64,000 bases of DNA, taken from CAJXZP01 sp963974475 (GTDB taxonomy: Bacteria > Bacteroidota > Bacteroidia > Flavobacteriales_G > Salibacteraceae). The stretch is taken from NCBI GenBank assembly GCA_963974475.1, contig CAXBCR010000014.1, positions 1-64,000 of the forward strand, given 5' to 3'. The notes under the pieces were generated by a model. The model worked only from the letters and a program-made list of their open reading frames with translations, ran no database searches and had not been told where the DNA came from. The position numbers and the translations under genes are program-made. Every line of letters starts with the position of its first letter. The first letter of the stretch is position 1. Below, in pieces: positions 18,079 through 26,017 of the stretch.

Positions 18079-18624
18079 TTAGTTTAAACGGAATTCACCT
18101 TTTTTCATTAAGTGATATACCTTTCCCAAATAGCCTAAAAACTCTGTAAAAGTTTTAACCGCTTCAATGGTTTCTGGAAAAATCTCCTTCTTTTTCATTT
18201 TCAAGGTCATTATTCCATACACGCCATTCAAAGCTAGTTCAATTGGATTCAATGTTGACCCAGATGATTTCTGTGAAATCTCTACCAAATTTGCATTGGC
18301 GGCATCATATCTTTTTTTGTATTTCACATTCGTAGAATCTGAAATAAGTTGACTATGCAAATAGGATAATTCACCTATAATTTCAATGATTTCACTAAGA
18401 TGTCCTCGGTCTTCAATATTGTCATGCTCCATTTTAGAAACAATATCTTTATACCAATCCATCAAATCTTTTTTGGCTTCCTCTTCCAATCCGGAAGTGT
18501 CAATTATAGCAGATTTAATTAAATCTAAGTTTAATTGACACGAACGAATCACATCTTCGGTATGGAACATTAATAGCACATACTCAATGATGTTTTCGGC
18601 TCTCTTTTTGTCGGCTTCTAACAT
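18079..18624 (-). CDS. DUF4924-family protein
   Basis: A 181-residue, largely helical cytoplasmic protein. The N-terminus NIIEYVLLMFHTEDVIR, the central GHLSEIIEIIGELSYLHSQL and the C-terminal GVYGIMTLKMKKKEI match my recollection of DUF4924, a Bacteroidota family of unknown function. It has no signal peptide or membrane segment. It starts 2 nt after the OmpH-like gene stops, so the two are surely co-transcribed. Confidence 0.7.
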   Translation of the reverse strand: MLEADKKRAENIIEYVLLMFHTEDVIRSCQLNLDLIKSAIIDTSGLEEEAKKDLMDWYKDIVSKMEHDNIEDRGHLSEIIEIIGELSYLHSQLISDSTNVKYKKRYDAANANLVEISQKSSGSTLNPIELALNGVYGIMTLKMKKKEIFPETIEAVKTFTEFLGYLGKVYHLMKKGEFRLN

Positions 18625-18626
18625 TC

Positions 18627-19256
18627 TTATTTCTCCTCAGTTACTTGGTCGGCTGTGTTTTCTGCATATTCCTGATTCAACCCACTCAACACTTCATTGG
18701 TTATATCTAAGCTTTTATCCGCCCAACGAATAATTCCTAAATCAGAATTACTCAACACCATTTCATACGGTTTATCCGCACAATAACGTCCTAAATACTC
18801 ATTAATAGCATTATGAATATCACGGTTAAAACCTTGTTCCATTTCCATTAACTTTCTCGAGTATTCTTCTTGCGTTTGTTGCAATTGGTCTTGCGCCTCA
18901 TATAATTTACGCTGGCGATTTTGTCCTTCAAATTGGGATAAAGAAGCCGCTTCACTTTGCAATTTTGCCGCATCTGCTCTTAACTTAGATTCCTTTTGTC
19001 TTAAAATCCCTTCATATTTTAAGGTGGCAGTAGTCAATTGATCTCGCAATACCTCTGCGTAGGCGTATTGGCTCATCAACGTATCTGAATTTACCATTAC
19101 CACGGTCATCATTTTTTTGGCGGCTGCTGGTGCCTCCACAGGTTTGGTTTTTATTTGCTCTTGACTTCCTTCTGTGGATTCTGGATTACTTTGATTACAT
19201 GAACCAAATACTAATCCTATCATTGCTACGGCTGCTGCTATTTTAAGTCTATTCAT
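18627..19256 (-). CDS. OmpH/Skp-like lipoprotein
   Basis: A 209-residue protein with a lipobox FGSC (lipidated Cys20) and the Skp/OmpH pattern: a short beta segment with VVMVNSDTLMSQYAYAE, a long coiled coil at about 75-145, and a closing YEMVLSNSDLGIIRWADKSLDITNEVL. Skp trimers carry unfolded outer-membrane proteins across the periplasm. Most Skp proteins are soluble, so lipid anchoring is a variation. A perfect -7 box lies upstream at 19304-19311. First gene of the operon with DUF4924 and the metallo-hydrolase. Confidence 0.82.
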   Translation of the reverse strand: MNRLKIAAAVAMIGLVFGSCNQSNPESTEGSQEQIKTKPVEAPAAAKKMMTVVMVNSDTLMSQYAYAEVLRDQLTTATLKYEGILRQKESKLRADAAKLQSEAASLSQFEGQNRQRKLYEAQDQLQQTQEEYSRKLMEMEQGFNRDIHNAINEYLGRYCADKPYEMVLSNSDLGIIRWADKSLDITNEVLSGLNQEYAENTADQVTEEK

Positions 19257-19303
19257 TTCCTATTTATTAAAAGCTCCAAAAAGTGCTGTTTTTACATTTT
19301 CCA

Positions 19304-19311
19304 CAAATGTA
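19304..19311 (-). promoter_or_regulatory. -7 box of the OmpH-DUF4924-hydrolase operon
   Basis: On the minus strand this reads TACATTTG, a perfect TAnnTTTG, about 47 nt before the ATG at 19256. A possible TTTG lies 23 nt further upstream, slightly too far for the consensus. Confidence 0.5.
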
Positions 19312-19325
19312 ATTTATACCAACAA

Positions 19326-19354
19326 AAAAGCCCGCAAATTACATGCGAGCTTTT
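19326..19354 (-). terminator. Terminator of the 195-residue orphan gene
   Basis: In minus-strand RNA, AAAAGCUCGCA pairs with UGCGGGCUUUU through an 11-bp stem with one G-U pair, followed by a U-run. It lies about 50 nt after the stop of the gene at 19404. Confidence 0.75.
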
Positions 19355-19403
19355 CCAATTTTATCACTTTTTAAAGGTCTCCATTTTGGAGTCTTGTGCT
19401 GGT

Positions 19404-19991
19404 TTAATTTCTTTTTATATAATACGATTTTTCAAAAATCTGTTTAATCATTTTAAAGAACAATGGTTGGTTTTCACGACTCGAATGATCATCAGTTGGG
19501 TATCCCCATCCTATAATCTGAGTGTTTTTCCCATGTCCAGATACGACTCTTAGTTTAATCAAATGATGAGTAATGGAGTCAATCAAGACATAACTTTCCG
19601 TTTCTTGATGACAGCGTTGTCCCGATTTAAATTCTTTAATCGCATCCGTAACACGGTAACCGTTATTTATATATTTCTCCTTAATGAAATCAAAAAGAAA
19701 ATAAAAATCATCCGAATCCCACGACTTGGGTTTATCAAACGTAAACGTATTAGACTTGTAATCAAATTTAATATGCTGTTCTTGATCTTCGGAATACTCC
19801 ATTTCTCTAATCTCGTTCAGTATTTCATCCATTCTACCCCCATATAACCATTGGGCGTATTTGGTCTGTTCTGAAGCGGTTCTCTCTAGTGGTAATCTCA
19901 AAATGGATTCCATTTCTTCGGTTACGGATTCACTCCCTAACCTTCGAAAAAATACCGAAGAGAATATTTGGTCTAACTTATCTGTAATCAT
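19404..19991 (-). CDS. Unrecognised 195-residue protein
   Basis: I do not recognise a family. The protein is soluble and acidic in its first half, with no signal peptide, membrane segment, cysteine cluster or evident catalytic motif. A helical N-terminal region (1-80) is followed by a mixed alpha/beta part with QETESYVLIDSITHHLIKLR and TQIIGWGYPTDDHSSRE segments. It has its own terminator, and a weak -7-like TTCCTTTG lies about 15-20 nt upstream of the start, so it is probably monocistronic. Confidence 0.6.
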   Translation of the reverse strand: MITDKLDQIFSSVFFRRLGSESVTEEMESILRLPLERTASEQTKYAQWLYGGRMDEILNEIREMEYSEDQEQHIKFDYKSNTFTFDKPKSWDSDDFYFLFDFIKEKYINNGYRVTDAIKEFKSGQRCHQETESYVLIDSITHHLIKLRVVSGHGKNTQIIGWGYPTDDHSSRENQPLFFKMIKQIFEKSYYIKRN

Positions 19992-20100
19992 TGTAGGTGA
20001 TTTGAAACCAAAGGAACACTATACTTTCCAATCACGAAAATCAATCCTTTTAAGAATAAAGGCATTGGGTCATACCGTTTTACTATTTATTCAAACCCAT

Positions 20101-20137
20101 AAAAAAAGGGCTTTAATTTTTCAATCAAAGCCCTTTT
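20101..20137 (-). terminator. Terminator of the sigma factor/PKD operon
   Basis: GGGCTTT (20108-20114) and AAAGCCC (20127-20133) form an 11-bp stem with the flanking A/T runs, giving a U-tract on the minus strand. It lies 35 nt beyond the stop codon at 20172. Confidence 0.82.
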
Positions 20138-20171
20138 CCTTACTCCCAAAAGAGTATAAATGCTATTTTTA

Positions 20172-21443
20172 TTAATAGTATAGCATGACTACACCAGAAT
20201 AAACTTGACTCAATCCATTCGGATCAACCGTAAATGCTTTCCAAACAAATGCATCACCTGATGGGGCTAAAGTACCATTCACCTTTCCTTCAAATTGAAC
20301 CTCATCATTAGAGGTTTCAAAAACAAGATTCCCTGTCCGGTCGAATACCTTCAACTCAAAAGCAAAATAGTTTTTAGTAAGAGCAATCGGAATCCAAGTA
20401 TCATTTTCACCATCTCCATTTGGACTAAAAGCATTAGGAGCAAGCAAATCAAAATCCTGGTCAATTATCACACGGTTATGGCTATCCCAAGTACACCCGT
20501 ATTTATTAACTACCTGTAACGAAACAGGGTATTCCCGTTTTTTAAGATAGGTATGTGTTCCTAATTCGGATTTTCCAATGGTGCCATCACCATAACTCCA
20601 AGAATAACTCTTTTCACCCGTTGAGTTGGGCATAAATTTAACAACTGGAATCATGCCATTTTCAATTACATCTTTCGTTGTAAATGAAGCATCCGGTTTA
20701 GGATTTACAATTAATTCTTTCGTTTCAGAATAAACTTTAAACTCCGGAAAATAAGCCCGTATCTCATACAATCCCGATTGCAAAAAGACGTGAATTAACT
20801 CATCTCCGTTTTTGGATTCTTCCTGATTAATTTCCCAAATCACCTCCGTAGGTATATGATTTGAAAGATGCGCAGAAAATTCAACTCCAGCACAAATACG
20901 ATCGGTACTACAGTTAACCTCAGGAGCAACAAATCCTGCTGGGTCAACTTTAGATTTCGTTACGGACTTTACACTCTTATTATCCGTTTTGGCAACCAAA
21001 GCCCTATTTACATTGTCAGGATTTTTGTCTGATTTGCTATCCTCAATAGCGTTATCTACTTCATTCGCTTCTTGTGTCGTGATTTCCTCAACCACCTTAG
21101 GCGCAGTATTTACCGTAGCTTCAATCTCTTTATCTTTTGATTCGTTTTGCTGAGTAGTTTTTTCAAATCCAATGGCATTATTCGATTCCTTGGCCAGAAT
21201 TTCGGTATTGGTATCAGGTATTACTTCCGATTTGGCACCCTCCCCATCTGTAGAATAATAAATGGCAACACTTATTAATGCCACAGCAGCGGCAATGCTC
21301 CATTTAGCAAACGAACCAAAAATTGGCGATTGACCATCCAGCTTTGCCTCCAACTTATCCCATTGTGTGGAGTCATAAGGAACCTGATGGCTTTCTGCGG
21401 CCTTTTTCAGTTGTTCCTCAAATGGATTTAATTTATTTGACAT
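20172..21443 (-). CDS. Membrane-anchored PKD and gliding C-terminal domain protein, putative anti-sigma partner
   Basis: A 423-residue protein. About 45 cytoplasmic residues (NPFEEQLKKAAESHQVPYDSTQW) precede one membrane helix at about 48-63. A Glu/Asn/Lys-rich linker follows (about 65-170), then a PKD domain with SWSYGDG (about 283-325). The last 87 residues match the gliding motility-associated C-terminal domain: NAFSPNGDGENDTW, then FDRTGNLVFE. That domain normally ends exported type IX substrates with a signal peptide, which this protein lacks. ATG 21443 begins 2 nt after the ECF sigma gene stops. The anti-sigma role is inferred from this position and topology. Confidence 0.75.
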   Translation of the reverse strand: MSNKLNPFEEQLKKAAESHQVPYDSTQWDKLEAKLDGQSPIFGSFAKWSIAAAVALISVAIYYSTDGEGAKSEVIPDTNTEILAKESNNAIGFEKTTQQNESKDKEIEATVNTAPKVVEEITTQEANEVDNAIEDSKSDKNPDNVNRALVAKTDNKSVKSVTKSKVDPAGFVAPEVNCSTDRICAGVEFSAHLSNHIPTEVIWEINQEESKNGDELIHVFLQSGLYEIRAYFPEFKVYSETKELIVNPKPDASFTTKDVIENGMIPVVKFMPNSTGEKSYSWSYGDGTIGKSELGTHTYLKKREYPVSLQVVNKYGCTWDSHNRVIIDQDFDLLAPNAFSPNGDGENDTWIPIALTKNYFAFELKVFDRTGNLVFETSNDEVQFEGKVNGTLAPSGDAFVWKAFTVDPNGLSQVYSGVVMLYY

Positions 21444-21444
21444 A

Positions 21445-22008
21445 TTAATCTTCTTCAAGTTTAACTAAATTCCTTAAAAGGTTTCTTTTGGCTTTTGACA
21501 AATTTGACTTTGAAGTTCCTTCGCTAATTCCAAGAATTTCAGCAATTTCCGCATGCGTATAATCTTCTATCACATACATATTAAATACCAATCGGTAGGC
21601 AGGTGAAAGATTTTCAATTTCTTTCATTACCCGTTCCGTTTCATTAATCAGCGTTTTATTCCACGCTTTTTCATGATTTTCTTGCTCCTCCAACCAATCA
21701 TAATCTGCAGCATCAATAGATACAAAAATCTTTTTTTGTTTACGAATATGATCAATGGCGGTATTCGACATAATTCGTCTCATCCAACCTTCAAAAGAAC
21801 CTTCTCCAATATATTTTCCAATATTGGCAAAAACCTTTATGAAACCCATTTGCACGATATCTTGCGACTCGTCCCTATCAGGAATGTACCTTCTGCATAC
21901 ACTACTCATCTTCCCGAAAAAAAGTTCGAAAATTTGGTTCTGTGCCCTGCGATCACCCTTTTTACATCGGGTAATGATCTCATGTAATTCCTGAGATTTG
22001 TTTTTCAT
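21445..22008 (-). CDS. ECF sigma factor (sigma-70 family)
   Basis: A 187-residue ECF sigma factor. Region 2 spans about 20-90, with DESQDIVQMGFIKVFANI and the -10-recognition segment FEGWMRRIMSNTAIDHIRK. Region 4 spans about 125-180, with the helix-turn-helix YTHAEIAEILGISEGTSKSNL. It would direct RNA polymerase to a specific promoter set. The membrane protein gene starts immediately after its stop, as expected for a sigma/anti-sigma pair. I see no clear housekeeping -7 box upstream. Confidence 0.92.
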   Translation of the reverse strand: MKNKSQELHEIITRCKKGDRRAQNQIFELFFGKMSSVCRRYIPDRDESQDIVQMGFIKVFANIGKYIGEGSFEGWMRRIMSNTAIDHIRKQKKIFVSIDAADYDWLEEQENHEKAWNKTLINETERVMKEIENLSPAYRLVFNMYVIEDYTHAEIAEILGISEGTSKSNLSKAKRNLLRNLVKLEED

Positions 22009-22304
22009 TAACGTCTTACTGCTATATTAAACGGAAGTCTACAAAATGGTTGCTTTCATTTTTTGCGAACAAACATCTTTTTTTTCACAACTCTATACCC
22101 TTGTCGGATAATTTATTCAATACTTTTCCTTTATAAGTACATGAATCGTTAGATTTTTATGGGCTTTAACGACTTATTTTCATACCGACTCACCCCTTTA
22201 CCATAATTCCGCTTCTCTAATCATGTCATTTTTTTGTTTAAAATTCTTCAAAAAAACGAATGTTTTACTGCTATTAGAACTCTCGAAATTCCTAATGAAA
22301 TCCG
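22009..22304. other. Divergent spacer before purB, no gene seen
   Basis: This is the only gap above 300 bases (22009-22332). It separates the start of the ECF sigma gene from purB. It is AT-rich with no credible coding frame, RNA structure or repeat. Apart from the purB -7 box at its right end I see nothing. A target promoter for the sigma factor itself might lie here, but I cannot identify one. Confidence 0.5.
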
Positions 22305-22312
22305 TACTTTTG
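22305..22312 (+). promoter_or_regulatory. -7 box of purB
   Basis: TACTTTTG is a perfect TAnnTTTG, 20 nt before the purB ATG at 22333. No clear -33 TTTG is visible. Confidence 0.55.
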
Positions 22313-22332
22313 CAGCTCTAAAAAACACAAAA

Positions 22333-23676
22333 ATGGAATTGACAGCATTAACAGCCATCACACCTATAGACGGTAGATATCATTCAAAAACAGCTTCTTT
22401 ATCTACTTACTTTTCAGAGTGGGCTTTATTTAAATACCGTACATTGGTTGAAGTAGAGTATTTCATAGCTCTTTGCGAAATTCCATTACCTCAATTAGCT
22501 GATTTTGATGTATCCAAATTCGATGCATTAAGAGCTATTTACAAAGAATTCACGCCTGCTGATGCGCAAGCAATGAAAGACATTGAAAAGGTAACCAACC
22601 ATGATGTGAAAGCAGTGGAGTACTTCTTAAAAGACCGTTTTGACGAATTAGGTTTACAGAAATGGAAAGAATTTATTCATTTCGGGCTAACCTCTCAAGA
22701 CATTAACAACACGGCTATACCCTTATCACTAAAAGAATCAGTTCTCGAAAATATCCTTCCGGAAATTACAGCGGTAAGAGATCTCCTAAGTGGTTTAGCC
22801 AAAGATTGGGCGCACATTCCAATGTTGGCACGAACTCATGGTCAGCCAGCTTCTCCGACACGATTGGGGAAAGAAATGGAAGTTTTTGTTGTTCGTATCA
22901 ACGAGCAATTAGAAATCTTAAATTCTGTAAAATGGGCGGCTAAATTTGGTGGAGCTACAGGAAACTTTAACGCTCATCACGTGGCTTTTAAAAACCATGA
23001 TTGGAAACAATTTGGCGATTCATTTTTAGATTCACATTTGGGTTTATACCGTTCGCATCCTACCACTCAAATTGAGCACTATGATCACATGGCGCATTTA
23101 TTTGATACCATGAAGCGAATCAATACCATCCTGGTAGATTTTAGTAGAGATATATGGACCTACGTTTCCATGGAATATTTCAAGCAAAAAATAAAAGCGG
23201 GTGAAGTAGGCTCATCTGCAATGCCGCATAAAGTAAATCCAATTGACTTTGAAAATGCCGAAGGTAATTTGGGTATTGCCAATGCTGTTTTGGAACACTT
23301 ATCCGCTAAATTACCTATATCTAGGTTACAAAGAGATTTAACGGATTCTACCGTGCTGAGAAACGTTGGGGTTCCTTTTGGGCACATGCTTATTGCATTG
23401 AGTTCATTGAAAAAAGGTTTAGGAAAGTTACTGCTTAATGAAGACAAAATAGCAGCAGATTTAGAAAACAACTGGGCGGTAGTAGCCGAAGCAATTCAAA
23501 CAGTTTTGCGTAGAGAAGGTGTAGCTAACCCGTATGAAATGCTTAAAGGGCTAACGCGTACCAATACCACTATTGATGGAAACGTAATGCGTGATTTTAT
23601 TGCTGGCTTGGATATTAGCAATGAATTAAAGGCGGAACTTGCGGAAATCACTCCATCCAATTATACTGGAATTTAA
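22333..23676 (+). CDS. purB: Adenylosuccinate lyase
   Basis: A 447-residue member of the fumarase/aspartase superfamily. PurB splits SAICAR and adenylosuccinate, serving both IMP synthesis and AMP formation. The superfamily signature GSSAMPHKVNP is present near residue 296-306. LARTHGQPASPTRLG near 165-180 supplies the catalytic His. Length matches the E. coli type (456). The ATG at 22333 is chosen because an upstream in-frame start would place the -7 box inside the gene. The purM gene lies elsewhere in this window. Confidence 0.95.
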   Translation: MELTALTAITPIDGRYHSKTASLSTYFSEWALFKYRTLVEVEYFIALCEIPLPQLADFDVSKFDALRAIYKEFTPADAQAMKDIEKVTNHDVKAVEYFLKDRFDELGLQKWKEFIHFGLTSQDINNTAIPLSLKESVLENILPEITAVRDLLSGLAKDWAHIPMLARTHGQPASPTRLGKEMEVFVVRINEQLEILNSVKWAAKFGGATGNFNAHHVAFKNHDWKQFGDSFLDSHLGLYRSHPTTQIEHYDHMAHLFDTMKRINTILVDFSRDIWTYVSMEYFKQKIKAGEVGSSAMPHKVNPIDFENAEGNLGIANAVLEHLSAKLPISRLQRDLTDSTVLRNVGVPFGHMLIALSSLKKGLGKLLLNEDKIAADLENNWAVVAEAIQTVLRREGVANPYEMLKGLTRTNTTIDGNVMRDFIAGLDISNELKAELAEITPSNYTGI

Positions 23677-23679
23677 ATC

Positions 23680-24093
23680 GTGCGTATTTTAAAACATATC
23701 GTTGGATTGTTCGCCATTAGCTTGGCATTAACCAATTGCCAAGGCGGTGGTGGTGAACCTACTCCCGAAAACTGCGGCTATTATAAAACCGGCACTTTTA
23801 AATATGTAGGTAGCGATGATATACGTATTGAACGTACGGATAGCTTACAAATTGAATACAATCTTAATGGGGAAGGCGGGTATATCTATACGGACAAATT
23901 TAATGTGGTATGGACCAGCGATTGTGAGTATTATTTGACGCTAAATAGTACCGATCATCCAGAAGATTTAGATTTTCTTCCATCCGATACGATGTGGACA
24001 AAAATTACCAAGGTAGGTCGAGCTGGCTATACATTTACAGCAGTAAAAGGCTCCCACATTTTTGAGGGAGAGCTAAAGAAAACGGATTCCTAA
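23680..24093 (+). CDS. Small lipoprotein of unknown function
   Basis: A 137-residue predicted lipoprotein. The lipobox LTNC gives a lipidated Cys at residue 20, followed by a Gly-rich stretch. The mature part is beta-rich with a Cys pair (CGYY near 32, DCEYY near 87) that could form a disulfide. No family recognised. It uses a GTG start 3 nt after the purB stop, so it is probably read with purB. Confidence 0.65.
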   Translation: MRILKHIVGLFAISLALTNCQGGGGEPTPENCGYYKTGTFKYVGSDDIRIERTDSLQIEYNLNGEGGYIYTDKFNVVWTSDCEYYLTLNSTDHPEDLDFLPSDTMWTKITKVGRAGYTFTAVKGSHIFEGELKKTDS

Positions 24094-24134
24094 GATTCGC
24101 AATAGTTTTTACAAAACTAAAATTGAAAGGTCTA

Positions 24135-25028
24135 TTAGTTAGTAATGTTTTTCTCATGCAACATTCGCACTATTCCATCCGACAGCCCTATACTCGGAAC
24201 ATGTAAGATACTACTGTCCGCCCACTTCATTATTGAATAATATATTTCCGAAGCTGGAACTATCACATCGGCACGATCCGGATTTAGTTTAAATTCTCTC
24301 ATTCTTTGATTATAACTCATGTTGGACAAAGTTGTTAAGATAGCCCTAAATTCATGATATAAAATAGGCTGAGGATAATCCAGGTTCATTAATCTATACA
24401 TCTTGTTAATGTTTCCACCAGTCCCAATCATTTCAATATGTTCCAGATTTACAGTTTGAGCAATTACCCAATCCTTCATTTCATTCCATTTCTCATCACT
24501 CACCATATTATTCATCATACGGATAGTCCCAATTTTAAATGATTTGGCAGCAACTATTTTTTGTTCGGAAAGAATGGTTACCTCGGTGCTTCCTCCCCCA
24601 ACATCAACAAAAACATAATTATCGTCCACATAAGAACTACTTCCAAAATGAGCTTTGAAAATAATTTCAGCCTCCAATTTCCCATTAATGATTTGAATGT
24701 CAAAACCAACAGTCTCCTTCACCAAGCTTGCAATTTTTTGGCCATTCTTTGCTTCTCGCATAGCAGAAGTAGCTACAGCCATATAATCATCCACTCCATG
24801 AACATCCATAATAATTTTAAAGGCTTTCATTCCCTCTAAAAATTTATGAATCGTTTTTTCTTCCAATACCTTCTCTGTAAAGGCTTCCTGCCCTAAACGT
24901 ACCGGCAACCTAACTAAAGAGATTCTTTTATAATCTGTCCTTCCACCCAATTCAACGACCATGGAGATTTGCAACCGAATGGCATTTGAGCCAATATCAA
25001 TTGCAGCATATTTTTTTACTGATTCCAT
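24135..25028 (-). CDS. Ppx/GppA-family exopolyphosphatase
   Basis: A 297-residue protein of the ASKHA fold. Signatures: AAIDIGSNAIRLQI near residues 8-21, VATSAMREAKNG near 85-96, VDVGGGSTEVTIL near 142-154, and GTGGNINKM near 202-210. The family hydrolyses polyphosphate or pppGpp. It lacks the C-terminal helical and HD-like domains of long Ppx enzymes, so it is the short form, often involved in polyphosphate turnover. Which substrate is used is unknown. Convergent with the small lipoprotein gene. Confidence 0.88.
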   Translation of the reverse strand: MESVKKYAAIDIGSNAIRLQISMVVELGGRTDYKRISLVRLPVRLGQEAFTEKVLEEKTIHKFLEGMKAFKIIMDVHGVDDYMAVATSAMREAKNGQKIASLVKETVGFDIQIINGKLEAEIIFKAHFGSSSYVDDNYVFVDVGGGSTEVTILSEQKIVAAKSFKIGTIRMMNNMVSDEKWNEMKDWVIAQTVNLEHIEMIGTGGNINKMYRLMNLDYPQPILYHEFRAILTTLSNMSYNQRMREFKLNPDRADVIVPASEIYYSIMKWADSSILHVPSIGLSDGIVRMLHEKNITN

Positions 25029-25208
25029 CCACTAAATTTTTAATTTTTACTATCCCATATTTCAGTATCCCAATGGGTTACAGACAAAAGATAATTAGAA
25101 CTAATTCAAAAAAACAACTGGTATCTAAACGATTATATATAATCCCTAAAGTTGATTTTTAACAATAACAAATCTACGCAAATACACCAATTATTGCTAT
25201 GACTAGGC

Positions 25209-25216
25209 TACGTTTG
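25209..25216 (+). promoter_or_regulatory. -7 box of the BtuF-like gene
   Basis: TACGTTTG, a perfect TAnnTTTG, lies 18 nt before the ATG at 25235. No clear -33 element is visible. Confidence 0.5.
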
Positions 25217-25234
25217 TAAGACAAAAATCAAAAT

Positions 25235-25987
25235 ATGAGAATAGTTTCAGTGGTACCTTCATTAACAGAATTACTTTTTGATTTAAATCTGGATAATCAA
25301 ATAGTAGGAGTTACCCGATTTTGTATTCACCCAAAGGCTAAAACCAAAGCAATTCTAAAAATTGGAGGAACTAAAAATTTAAAAATTCAAAAAATAATTG
25401 ACCTAAAACCAGATTTAATTGTTGCTAACAAGGAAGAAAATGAAAGGTCGGATATTGAGGAATTACAAAAACACTGTGTGGTTTGGGTTACCGACATCCT
25501 TACCATAGCTGATGCCCTAAAAGTCATAATAACCCTTGGTAAAAAAACAAACACCGAAATTCTTGCGCAATCACTTGTTTCTAAGATAAAAAATGAATTT
25601 GAAGGATTGCACAAATTAAATAGTGAAGAACCAAGAAACACAGCCTACCTAATTTGGAATGACCCCATTATGCTTGCGGGTAGAAAGACGTTCATTCAAG
25701 ATATGTTAGAACAAATTGGGTGTAATAATATCCTAAAAGATTCTGCCTCTCGGTATCCTATATCAAGCATCGAAGAATTGAAAGCATTAAATCCAAACTA
25801 TATCTTTCTTTCCAGCGAACCCTATCCGTTCAAGGAGAAACACCAGTTAGCTTTTCAAAAAGCATTACCCAATTCAAAAGTACTGTTGGTAGATGGAGAA
25901 ATGTTTTCTTGGTACGGCTCACGTATGGCTAAAGCCCCAAATTATTTCAATAAACTAGTTGATACACTAAAAGAAACTATTGACTAA
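25235..25987 (+). CDS. BtuF-like helical-backbone metal/cobalamin-binding protein
   Basis: A 250-residue protein of the TroA-like helical-backbone receptor fold. Motifs: the N-terminal RIVSVVPSLTELLFDL, TRFCIHP near 29-35, and LKPDLIVANKEEN near 58-70. Relatives bind cobalamin, ferric siderophores or metals for ABC importers. It starts directly with the first beta strand and has no signal peptide, so the mature form appears cytoplasmic unless the start is misplaced. No permease or ATPase genes are adjacent. It is followed closely by the patatin gene. Confidence 0.78.
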   Translation: MRIVSVVPSLTELLFDLNLDNQIVGVTRFCIHPKAKTKAILKIGGTKNLKIQKIIDLKPDLIVANKEENERSDIEELQKHCVVWVTDILTIADALKVIITLGKKTNTEILAQSLVSKIKNEFEGLHKLNSEEPRNTAYLIWNDPIMLAGRKTFIQDMLEQIGCNNILKDSASRYPISSIEELKALNPNYIFLSSEPYPFKEKHQLAFQKALPNSKVLLVDGEMFSWYGSRMAKAPNYFNKLVDTLKETID

Positions 25988-26004
25988 TTTTCCAATTCAT
26001 AATG

Positions 26005-26012
26005 TAGATTTG
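26005..26012 (+). promoter_or_regulatory. -7 box of the patatin gene, 5 nt from ATG
   Basis: TAGATTTG is a perfect TAnnTTTG and ends 5 nt before the ATG at 26018. It predicts a leaderless or one-nucleotide leader transcript. A TTGAC at 25979-25983 is the nearest -33 candidate, with a somewhat long spacer. Confidence 0.5.
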
Positions 26013-26017
26013 CAAGG

